Position numbers and translations under genes: made by a program. The notes beneath the pieces are model-generated. The model worked only from the letters and a program-made list of their open reading frames with translations, made no database searches and was not told where the DNA came from. Shown here in pieces: positions 57,176 through 64,000 of a stretch of 64,000 nucleotides of DNA; positions within the stretch are counted from its first letter, which is position 1; the number at the start of each line of letters is the position of its first letter. Location: NCBI GenBank assembly GCA_036266715.1, contig DATAXS010000004.1, positions 1 through 64,000 on the forward strand, read 5' to 3'. Source of the DNA: DATAXS01 sp036266715. GTDB taxonomy: Bacteria > Patescibacteriota > Minisyncoccia > UBA6257 > 2-01-FULL-56-20.

Positions 57176-57883
57176 ATGGCTGAACACCAAAATCAAAACG
57201 AACACCACAAGCCGGCGCTCATAGAAGAGGACGCAAAGCAACCGCCTAAACCGAAAATGGACCCGCGCAGGCGGAAAATGATCATTTGGATAGTGGTTGC
57301 GGTAGTCATCATTGTGGGCATTGGCGGCGGGGCGTATTTTTACGCCTCATCCAAGACTATATATATCGATCTTTCCCAGATCCAAGCGCCGCTCATCAAC
57401 CTTTCGCCGAACGACGCAGGGACGCTCCAGCAGGTATTCGTGCAGGTGGGTGATACGGTGACGACGGGCGAGCCCGTGGCGCGCGTGGGGAACGAGATCG
57501 TGACGGCGCAGACGAACGGCATCATTGTGTCCGTGGACCAGAATATCGGCGAATACGAGAACACGCTTACCGGGCAGGCGACGGTGGCGACCATGATAGA
57601 TCCCACGCAGTTGCGCGTGGTGGGGAATTTGGACGAGAACAAGGGTCTTGCGGACGTGCAAGTGGGCGACCCGGCGACCTTTACCGTGGACGCATTTGGC
57701 GGGGAACAGTTCAAGGGCGTGGTGGACGAGGTGAGCCCGACCTCCGAACAAAGCGATGTGGTATTCAACATTTCCGACCAGAGGCCTACGAACCAGTTTG
57801 CCGTGTATGTGCGGTTTGATTCCACGCAATATCCGCAATTAAAAAATGGGATGTCCGCGCGCATCTGGGTCTATAAGCAATAA
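57176..57883 (+). CDS. Minimal EmrA/HlyD-like adaptor without helical hairpin
   Basis: The 235-residue protein has a polar cytoplasmic start, a membrane helix (about 38-60), two lipoyl halves joined directly (LINLSPNDAGTLQQVFVQVGDTVTTGEPVARVG, IVTAQTNGIIVSVDQNIGEYE), a beta-barrel (VVGNLDENKGLADVQVGDPATFTVDAFGG) and a short end domain. The alpha-helical hairpin that normally contacts an outer-membrane channel is absent, which fits a cell without a TolC-type outer membrane. It ends 2 bases before the EmrB-like gene and probably works with it. Confidence 0.83.
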   Translation: MAEHQNQNEHHKPALIEEDAKQPPKPKMDPRRRKMIIWIVVAVVIIVGIGGGAYFYASSKTIYIDLSQIQAPLINLSPNDAGTLQQVFVQVGDTVTTGEPVARVGNEIVTAQTNGIIVSVDQNIGEYENTLTGQATVATMIDPTQLRVVGNLDENKGLADVQVGDPATFTVDAFGGEQFKGVVDEVSPTSEQSDVVFNISDQRPTNQFAVYVRFDSTQYPQLKNGMSARIWVYKQ

Positions 57884-57885
57884 CC

Positions 57886-59388
57886 ATGCCCACAGCCGCC
57901 GACATCCAGAAAAGCGACAAATGGCGCTGGTGGGTGCTCGCCACGGTCATTTTTGGCACCTTTCTCGGCCGGCTTGACCAGACGGTGGTCAACTTGGCGT
58001 TGCCCAAGATCATCAGTGATTTCGGCATCACCATTACGGGCGCGGCGTGGATTTCCACGGCGTATATTTTGGCGAACGCGGTCTTTGTGCCCGTGTGGGG
58101 CAAGCTTGGGGATACGGCAGGACGAAAACGCATTTACCTTATCGGTTTCATAGGTTTCATCATTGCTTCCGGTCTTTGCGCGCTTGCGTGGAACCTCACG
58201 TCCATGATCGTATTCCGCATCATCCAGGGATTTGCGGTCTCGGCCGACTACCCGACCGCCATGGCCATTCTCGCAGTCACCTTTACGGACGGCAGAGAGC
58301 GGGCGCAAGCGCTCGGCATCTGGTCCGGCGCCTTCGCCGTGGCGTCCGTCTTCGGGCCGCTTATTGGAGGACCTTTAATAGACAACTTTAGCTGGCGGGC
58401 CGTGTTCTTTGTGAATATTCCGCTCGGCATTATCGGCCTTATCCTCGCGTTTACCATTATCAGCGAGTCCGTGGGTGCCCGGCGGTCAGCGAAGTTTGAT
58501 TGGTGGGGCTCAACGAGTTTAGGCGCCGCACTTTTTACGCTCACGCTCGTGTTGGACCAGGGCCAGACGTGGGGGTGGAGCTCGATCGCGAGCATCCTTT
58601 GCTACGCCGGCACATTCGCCTTTGCGATGCTGTTCTACCTCGTGGAAGTGCGGCAAGAGGAACCCATCGTGGACTTTAAGTTCTTTAAGATAGGCACCTT
58701 TGTGAACACGCTCTTGAACAACTTCATCGTCTTCATGGCGCTCATCGGCGCGATATTCCTTATCCCGATTTTTGCGGAGACGTTCCTCGGTTACAATGCC
58801 ACGCAGACCGGGTACCTCTTTATCCCTCTTGCGATCGCGCTGATGGCCGCGGCGCCCATCGGCGGCCGGCTCATCGGCAAGGTAAAGCCCAGTTACGTGA
58901 TCTTTGCGAGCACATTTGTGGCCGGCATTGGCATGCTGCTCCTTGGCTCCATTGATCCGCGTTCCACCGCGCTCGATATTATTATCCCCATGTGCATTAT
59001 GGCGTTCGGCCTTGGCTTTGGCATGGCCCAGCGTACCAACCTTGTGGCCGTCGTCGTGCCACAGGACGAGATAGGCGAGGCGTCGGCCGTTCTTGCGCTC
59101 GTAAGGAATATTTCGGGCGCCTTCGGGGTTGCCATCTTCAGCACTATTTTGGATAATTCCGTTAATGGGAATGTCCTCCAAATTGCCCAGCAGAGCGTAC
59201 TCCGCTCCACGAGCCCGCAGGCCATACAGGAGTTCGTCGGCCTTATAGAATTGAAGGCGCAAGTCGCGGGCTATGCGGAGGTGTTCTGGGTCGCGGCGCT
59301 CGTCATCATTATCGGTTCCTTTGCCGCATTCCTAATCCGGCTGCCCAAGGAGGCCATCTCTCATGAGCACCATGTTATTGCGGAATGA
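57886..59388 (+). CDS. EmrB/QacA-type MFS drug transporter (DHA2, 14 helices)
   Basis: The 500-residue protein has hydrophobic segments consistent with 14 helices. It shows GRLDQTVVNLALPKI in helix 1, motif A GKLGDTAGRKRIYL, motif C-like GPLIGGPLIDNFSWRAVFFVNIPLG and the DHA2 pattern. It exports drugs or other amphipathic compounds by proton antiport. It forms a unit with the MarR regulator and two adaptors upstream. Confidence 0.94.
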   Translation: MPTAADIQKSDKWRWWVLATVIFGTFLGRLDQTVVNLALPKIISDFGITITGAAWISTAYILANAVFVPVWGKLGDTAGRKRIYLIGFIGFIIASGLCALAWNLTSMIVFRIIQGFAVSADYPTAMAILAVTFTDGRERAQALGIWSGAFAVASVFGPLIGGPLIDNFSWRAVFFVNIPLGIIGLILAFTIISESVGARRSAKFDWWGSTSLGAALFTLTLVLDQGQTWGWSSIASILCYAGTFAFAMLFYLVEVRQEEPIVDFKFFKIGTFVNTLLNNFIVFMALIGAIFLIPIFAETFLGYNATQTGYLFIPLAIALMAAAPIGGRLIGKVKPSYVIFASTFVAGIGMLLLGSIDPRSTALDIIIPMCIMAFGLGFGMAQRTNLVAVVVPQDEIGEASAVLALVRNISGAFGVAIFSTILDNSVNGNVLQIAQQSVLRSTSPQAIQEFVGLIELKAQVAGYAEVFWVAALVIIIGSFAAFLIRLPKEAISHEHHVIAE

Positions 59389-59422
59389 TAAAAACAGGAA
59401 ATTATAAATTTCTTCAAATAAA

Positions 59423-60526
59423 ATGCCAATTCCTCTTTTCATTGCCATCCTCGTCGTATTCGAAGTGCTTTTGCTCCTCGTGCATTTTGCGCTCTACGTT
59501 TCGCTTGTGGCGGCGTTCGGCATCGGGAGCACCGCGCTCGAGGTCGTCTTTATTGTCCTTGCATTCACGTTCGTCGCGGCGACGATACTTACGAGACGGC
59601 ATTCTTCGCGAATAGCCGATTGGTTCTATACGGCAGCCGCCTACTGGTTCGGCCTCGCGCATTTTCTTTTTATCGGCGGCGTTGTATTTTATTTCACCGC
59701 AACCATCCTCTATGCGCAGAATATTTACGTAGCCCCGGCGCTTATTGGCGGCATTTCTTTTGGGATATTTTTTCTTATCCATCTCTATGGCACCTGGGGG
59801 GCCTGGCGCGCGCAGGTCACGCGGATAAAAATCACGTTGCCCGGCCTGCCCAATGCGTGGAAGGGGAAGAAAGCCGTGTTTGTGAGCGACATCCACCTCG
59901 GCAATATTTATAAAGAAGGTTTTGCGGAAAAAGTGACGCGCAAAATAAATGTATTGCAGCCGGAAGTGATCTTTGTGGGCGGCGACCTTTATGACGGGCC
60001 GGCGTGCGATGTGGCGAAGGTCGCCGAGCCGTTCCGCGCGCTCAAGGCGCCGCGCGGGGTCTACTACATTACCGGCAACCACGAATTTTATCTTCCGAAT
60101 GTCGGGCAGGCCCTTGAGACTGTGCGCGGACTCGGGATGAAGATACTGCACAACGAAAAAGTAGAATTGGACGGTCTTGTGGTTGCGGGCGTTGATTTTG
60201 CCACAACGCACAAGAAAGAAGATTATAAAAAGGTAATGGCAGCAATGAACCTTCCCGCGGGAAAGCCCGCCATTCTGCTTCGCCACGAGCCGGACCACCT
60301 TGAGGTCGCGCGTGATGCGGGAGTTGCCCTCGAAATTTCCGGTCACACGCACAAAGGGCAGATATTCCCGCTCAATTATATCACGCGCGCCATGTATAAA
60401 GGCTTTGATTACGGCCTTAAACGCCTGGGCGACATGCAGGTCTTTACCTCAAGCGGCGTGGGTAGCTGGGGGCCGCCCTTGCGCATCGGTACGCGCTCGG
60501 AGGTCGTTTTCATTGAGTTTTCATGA
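59423..60526 (+). CDS. Membrane-bound metallophosphoesterase (YaeI-like)
   Basis: The 367-residue protein has four N-terminal membrane helices (about 3-135) and a calcineurin-like phosphoesterase domain with all metal motifs: VSDIHLG, GGDLYDG, GNHEFY, LRHEPD and GHTHKGQIFPL. Relatives such as YaeI cleave UDP-2,3-diacylglucosamine or other phospho-lipids; the substrate here is unknown. The family usually has one membrane segment; four is longer than usual. Confidence 0.9.
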   Translation: MPIPLFIAILVVFEVLLLLVHFALYVSLVAAFGIGSTALEVVFIVLAFTFVAATILTRRHSSRIADWFYTAAAYWFGLAHFLFIGGVVFYFTATILYAQNIYVAPALIGGISFGIFFLIHLYGTWGAWRAQVTRIKITLPGLPNAWKGKKAVFVSDIHLGNIYKEGFAEKVTRKINVLQPEVIFVGGDLYDGPACDVAKVAEPFRALKAPRGVYYITGNHEFYLPNVGQALETVRGLGMKILHNEKVELDGLVVAGVDFATTHKKEDYKKVMAAMNLPAGKPAILLRHEPDHLEVARDAGVALEISGHTHKGQIFPLNYITRAMYKGFDYGLKRLGDMQVFTSSGVGSWGPPLRIGTRSEVVFIEFS

Positions 60527-60609
60527 ACGCAGATATATGATGGGCATTGCAGCCGCCGGTGGCCGGAAGTCCGGAAGCGTTTTTTGTTTCTGTAATTTCT
60601 ACAACTGTT

Positions 60610-61383
60610 ATGACGAATGTCGTCCTCAAGCCGAGGCTTAATACGAATAACGAACACGTGGTCATTAAGGTGAGCGGTGCGCCCCTCGAGGCGTATATTG
60701 CGTACCCTTCGCGTACCAAGGCACCGGCGGTAATTGTGGTCCATGAAATATGGGGTTTGAACGACCAGACACGCGGCGTGGCGGACCGTTTGGCGGCGGA
60801 AGGATATCTCGCGCTTGCGCCGGACCTTATGAAGGGAGAGATGACGGATTTTGTGGACGCTTCCATCCACCGCGAGCTCGCGGATCCCGCCACGCGGGAC
60901 GAGGCGCAAAAGAAGATGCGCGCGGCGCTCGCGCCCGTTTCCACGCCCGGGTTCGGCGCACGGACCGTAAAGAAGCTCAAAGCCTGTTACGACTTTTTAA
61001 AGAACCATACGAACTCGGATGGCACGGTGGGCATCGTCGGATTTTGCTTTGGCGGCACCTACAGCTTTGCGCTCGCGGCAGCCGAACCCGCGCTCAAGTT
61101 TGCGACGCCGTTCTATGGAACTCCGCCAAAGCAGGAAGATATTCCTAAAATAAAATGCCCCGTGCTCGCATTTTACGGCGACAAAGACGAGCGGCTCATG
61201 GAAGGGTTGCCTGCGCTCACGGAGGAAATGAAAAAGGCCAACAAGAATTTCCGGAGCATCGTCTACCCGGGCGTGGGGCACGCGTTCTTTAACGAAAAAA
61301 ACGAGCGCATGTACAATGCGGATGCCGCCGCAAAGGCATGGCAAGAGCTCAAGAAGTTTTTAAAAGCGAATACGAGCGCGTAA
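60610..61383 (+). CDS. Dienelactone hydrolase family protein
   Basis: The 257-residue alpha/beta hydrolase has VVHEIWGLNDQTRGVADRLA, the nucleophile Cys in GFCFGGTYSF, Asp in FYGDKDERL and His in YPGVGHAFFNE, the Cys-Asp-His triad of dienelactone hydrolases. The substrate is unknown; many members act as general carboxylesterases. The ATG at 60610 is chosen because the upstream stretch is not part of the fold and TACAAC lies just before it. Confidence 0.92.
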   Translation: MTNVVLKPRLNTNNEHVVIKVSGAPLEAYIAYPSRTKAPAVIVVHEIWGLNDQTRGVADRLAAEGYLALAPDLMKGEMTDFVDASIHRELADPATRDEAQKKMRAALAPVSTPGFGARTVKKLKACYDFLKNHTNSDGTVGIVGFCFGGTYSFALAAAEPALKFATPFYGTPPKQEDIPKIKCPVLAFYGDKDERLMEGLPALTEEMKKANKNFRSIVYPGVGHAFFNEKNERMYNADAAAKAWQELKKFLKANTSA

Positions 61384-61391
61384 CGCCACGA

Positions 61392-61934
61392 TCAGTCCTC
61401 TGACGGACGCGGAATGAGCATGAGCAGGAAGATGACGGCAAACGCGGTGAGTGCCATCGTGGGGATGGTGATATAGCCGTAGGTGACGAAGTACACGTGG
61501 TTGCACGAGACGCCCGTAGCCGAGCAGGGAACAAGGTCGTTGCCACCGAATTGCAAATAGGTGTGGTAAATGGAAATGAGCACGCCGATGCCCGAGAGCG
61601 CAAGACAGTATTTCCTCACCGCATCGTCGCGCTTTATGACGGCAATGAGGAGCAGGATCAATTGCGGATACAGGAATATCCGCTGCCACCAGCAGAGGAG
61701 GCATGGTGCAAACCCCGCAACATCGGAATAAAACAAGCTGCTGCCCGCGGCCGCGAGCGTCATGAGGAATGCAAGCGTGAGGGCGTACTCGCCAAGAAAG
61801 TCGCGCGTGCGCTTTCCCCAGCCGCGTTCTCCGAGCGGGGTGGCGAGAAGAAGAATAAGAAAAATGCCAAAAATTTCCGCGGCAATCGTGCCGAGGGAAA
61901 GGAGATTTGTAATGTTGGTGACAAAGGGGGTCAT
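61392..61934 (-). CDS. DsbB/BdbC-like disulfide oxidoreductase
   Basis: The 180-residue protein has four membrane helices and two Cys pairs on the outer side: CLLCWWQRIFLYPQ (CxxC) and VPCSATGVSCN. It would take electrons from a thiol oxidase and pass them to quinone. The partner is the thioredoxin-like protein encoded just upstream with a 4-base ATGA overlap. The ATG at 61934 is chosen for this coupling; the upstream in-frame extension is Arg-rich and lies in the partner gene. Confidence 0.9.
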   Translation of the reverse strand: MTPFVTNITNLLSLGTIAAEIFGIFLILLLATPLGERGWGKRTRDFLGEYALTLAFLMTLAAAGSSLFYSDVAGFAPCLLCWWQRIFLYPQLILLLIAVIKRDDAVRKYCLALSGIGVLISIYHTYLQFGGNDLVPCSATGVSCNHVYFVTYGYITIPTMALTAFAVIFLLMLIPRPSED

Positions 61935-62383
61935 GAAGATGTGCTCGTGGGCAGTGCGCAACTGGTCTTTTCGGAAAGCAATTCGAGCGAGGCCACGCCC
62001 GTGGACGTGGAGCCGTCGGGATAGACCCACGTAGGATATTCTACCACGCCGTCGTCTTTGCACTGCTGCGTTTCCGATTCGTCCGGGTTCGCGCATTCCA
62101 CGTAGGGGAGGTATTGCGCCGCGTCGCCAAACTCATTTTTTTGCTCATGGCAGTGCGGACACCACCAGGCGCCGTAGAACGTGGTTGACGTGTGAGAGAT
62201 GCACTTTGCGAACGCGTCGTATTTGCCGAAGGGCGGTGGAAGCTGGCTCACGTAAATATAGATGCCGAGCACGAGCGCAATGCCGGCAAGGATCCATATC
62301 GCAATACGCATGCGTTTGATGGAGCGCTGCGTTTTTGCGGCTGCCTCTTCCGGCGTTGCTCCGGCTGCGGGTTTTCCCTCCAT
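61931..62383 (-). CDS. Membrane-anchored thioredoxin-like thiol oxidase
   Basis: The 150-residue protein has an N-terminal cytoplasmic segment, one membrane helix (about 26-46) and a thioredoxin-like domain with the active site FYGAWWCPHCHEQK and the cis-Pro region VVEYPTWVYPDG, plus extra Cys (FAKCIS, YVECANPDE, QQCKDD). It resembles the thioredoxin domain fused to VKOR in other bacteria. With the DsbB-like protein it forms a disulfide-making pair outside the membrane. TATATT (minus, 62396-62391) ends 8 bases before the ATG at 62383. Confidence 0.9.
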   Translation of the reverse strand: MEGKPAAGATPEEAAAKTQRSIKRMRIAIWILAGIALVLGIYIYVSQLPPPFGKYDAFAKCISHTSTTFYGAWWCPHCHEQKNEFGDAAQYLPYVECANPDESETQQCKDDGVVEYPTWVYPDGSTSTGVASLELLSEKTSCALPTSTSS

Positions 62384-62448
62384 AAGAATGAATATAGCAT
62401 AGCTTTGCACCTTGATTATAGCCCTTCCTGGTGGGATGATGAGAGGTA

Positions 62449-63423
62449 ATGAAGGTGCAGTACAGAATATTGATCGCCATCCTCGCTATCACTGCCGGGG
62501 TGTTCCTTTTCAAATTTCTTATCGGCGGCAGCACGGTTGCGCTTTTTGCCCCGGAAGGCGCGATCGCCGCGCAAGAGAGCAGCATCATAAAGATAATGGT
62601 GCTCTTGATGCTCATTGTGGTCGTGCCGATGTTCGTGCTTCTCTTTACCTTTGCTTGGAAATACCGTGCGGGGAATCCGAACGCAAAATACAATCCGGTG
62701 CGTGCGCGGAGCGCGTGGAAGCAGATCGTTCTCTGGTGCGTTCCCGCGGCGCTCGTGGCCGTGCTTGCGGTGCTCAACTGGAATAGTGCCCATGCGGTGG
62801 ACCCGTACCAGCCGATTCCCGCGAGTGCGGTCGCGCCCGGTGCCCAGCCGCTCACGATCCAGGTCGTGGCGCTCACGTGGAAATGGCTCTTTATTTACCC
62901 AGAGCAGAACATCGCCACCGTGAACTTTATTGAATTCCCGGAGAACACGCCGGTGCATTTTGAACTCACGGCGGATGCGCCCATGAGCACGTTCTGGATA
63001 CCCCAGCTCGGGAGCCAGATCTACGCCATGGCCGCAATGGAAACGCAGCTGAGCTTGATCGCGTCTTCCACCGGCGACTACGTGGGTAAGGACACGGAAA
63101 TAAACGGCGCGGGCTACGCGGGGATGACGTTCACCGCACAATCCGTTTCGCAAAACGATTTTAATAGTTGGGTGGCGCAGGTGCAGCAATCGTCCAGCAC
63201 GCTTGATGCAAACGCCTACAACGCGCTCGCGGAGCCGTCCACATATAATCCGCCCGCATATTATTCTTCGGTCGCGGGGGATATGTTTGATACTATTATG
63301 GTGAAGTTCATGTTGCCTTCCTCAACCCTGCCCGCGTCGCCGGCCGATGGCAGTCCTTCGCAGGCAACATCAAGCGTGCCTGACATGCCCGGGATGCAAA
63401 TGATGCCGGGCATGCAAATGTAA
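62449..63423 (+). CDS. cyoA: Cytochrome o-type ubiquinol oxidase subunit II
   Basis: The 324-residue protein has two membrane helices (about 5-27 and 45-67) and a cupredoxin-like domain: VVALTWKWLFIYPEQNIATVNFIEFPENTPVHFELTADAPMSTFWIPQLGSQIYAMAAM and GAGYAGMTFTAQSVS. The copper A ligands of cytochrome c oxidases are absent, so quinol is the expected donor. The C terminus is a Met-rich tail (MPGMQMMPGMQM). It begins a cyo operon with cyoB 5 bases after its stop. Confidence 0.92.
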   Translation: MKVQYRILIAILAITAGVFLFKFLIGGSTVALFAPEGAIAAQESSIIKIMVLLMLIVVVPMFVLLFTFAWKYRAGNPNAKYNPVRARSAWKQIVLWCVPAALVAVLAVLNWNSAHAVDPYQPIPASAVAPGAQPLTIQVVALTWKWLFIYPEQNIATVNFIEFPENTPVHFELTADAPMSTFWIPQLGSQIYAMAAMETQLSLIASSTGDYVGKDTEINGAGYAGMTFTAQSVSQNDFNSWVAQVQQSSSTLDANAYNALAEPSTYNPPAYYSSVAGDMFDTIMVKFMLPSSTLPASPADGSPSQATSSVPDMPGMQMMPGMQM

Positions 63424-63428
63424 ACCAT

Positions 63429-64000
63429 ATGACCCTCACAAACTTTATTTTCGGTAATCTTACCTGGGACGCGCTCCCGCACGTGTGGTACACGATCGGC
63501 GGCACGGCAAGCATTATTGCCATCGGCGTGGCCATTGCCGCAATTCTCACCTACACGCACCGCTGGAAATGGCTCTGGAAGGAATGGCTCACGTCCACCG
63601 ATCCTAAAAAGATCGGCGTCATGTATATTCTGGTTGCGGCCGTGATGTTCTTCCGCGGCGGGCTGGACGCCATCATGATCTGGGCGCAACAGTCGCTTTC
63701 TGTCGGCAAATCGTTTGGCTATCTTGACGCAAGCCACTTCCAACAGATATTCACGGCGCACGGGGATATTATGGTTTTCTTTGTTACCATGGGATTCCTC
63801 TTCGGCCTTATGAACCTCATTGTGCCGCTTGAGATCGGTGCGCGTGACCTTGCGTTCCCGTTCCTCAACTCGCTGGGATTCTGGCTGTATCTCGCGGGCG
63901 CGATCCTTATAAATACCTTTTTTGCGGTCGGCGGAGAATTTGCGGCCTCCGGTTGGCTTTCGCTCCCGCCGCTCTCGGAGCTCGCGTACAGTCCGGGCAC
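63429..64000 (+). CDS. cyoB: Cytochrome o-type ubiquinol oxidase subunit I (partial, runs off the window)
   Basis: The frame opens MTLTNFIFGNLTWDALPHVW and stays open to the window edge (about 190 residues). It contains the heme-copper oxidase signature region around FTAHGDIMVFFVTMGFLFGLMNLIVPLEIGARDLAFPFLNSLGFW, in which the His is the low-spin heme ligand. It would reduce oxygen to water and pump protons. The remaining subunits should lie to the right. Confidence 0.93.
   Translation, partial: MTLTNFIFGNLTWDALPHVWYTIGGTASIIAIGVAIAAILTYTHRWKWLWKEWLTSTDPKKIGVMYILVAAVMFFRGGLDAIMIWAQQSLSVGKSFGYLDASHFQQIFTAHGDIMVFFVTMGFLFGLMNLIVPLEIGARDLAFPFLNSLGFWLYLAGAILINTFFAVGGEFAASGWLSLPPLSELAYSPG

Overview
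The window looks like chromosomal DNA from a member of the Candidate Phyla Radiation (Patescibacteria), most likely of the Parcubacteria type. This is an inference from gene content. Packing is tight, with many 4-base ATGA overlaps. Several proteins are reduced (UvrC without its C-terminal helix-hairpin-helix region, a short UvrA, an endonuclease III that has lost iron-sulfur ligands). Small families typical of these genomes are present (DUF5652-, DUF5667- and DUF5666-like). Capacity is limited to cell wall, repair, secretion and transport. TGA is used as a normal stop many times, so the code is standard and not that of Gracilibacteria.

Layout. 0-5.3 kb: a large prepilin-like surface protein, recG and a DUF218 protein. 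5.3-6.2 kb: tRNA-Arg with an odd structured element at its 3' end, a DUF5652 membrane protein, tRNA-Ala and tRNA-Ser. 6.2-9.0 kb: two convergent ASCH-domain genes and a short-chain dehydrogenase. 9.0-10.5 kb: rplJ-rplL behind an L10-type leader, then tRNA-Val. 10.6-15.3 kb: a division and wall cluster, mraZ-rsmH-ftsL-ftsI-murF, with a tRNA-Glu overlapping the end of murF. 15.3-17 kb: a second tRNA-3'-end element, then two paralogous cassettes (promoter, small RNA, terminator, tRNA-like gene) flanking an EEP-family phosphohydrolase. 17-25 kb: tpiA, SIMPL, GtrA, two predicted RNAs, murB, hpf, an amine oxidase and secA. 25-30 kb: an ECF sigma factor with its partner, small genes, a response regulator and nth. 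30-42.5 kb: uvrB, ddl, a trypsin-like protein, an ABC exporter, uvrA and uvrC. 42.5-49 kb: small and metabolic genes, an FAD-linked oxidase, a Cas4-like nuclease and a second sigma factor. 49-59.4 kb: a transport region (MacA/MacB-like set, MarR regulator, two adaptors, EmrB-like MFS pump). 59.4-64 kb: a phosphoesterase, a dienelactone hydrolase, a DsbB-like/thioredoxin pair and the start of a cyo-type quinol oxidase operon (aerobic respiration).

Two styles of gene control are visible. Many core genes have a TATAAT-like box whose last base lies about 7-10 bases before the ATG and no Shine-Dalgarno sequence, which implies leaderless or nearly leaderless mRNA. A second set, mostly short genes of unknown function, has spaced -35/-10 promoters, a strong Shine-Dalgarno sequence or both, and often its own intrinsic terminator.

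The most unusual content is not protein coding. (1) Two ~0.28-kb elements sit at the 3' ends of tRNA-Arg and tRNA-Glu. Each is bounded by a duplicate of its own tRNA's 3' end, carries an inverted copy of that tRNA's T-arm, and shares a 38-bp identical block with the other. (2) Four hairpins of 28-32 bp have stems of unrelated sequence, all closed by CAG/CTG around 13-14-base loops that resemble one another in pairs. (3) The two ~0.26-kb RNA cassettes around 15.6 and 16.7 kb are the third. I know of no described family matching (1) or (2), but I could not search.
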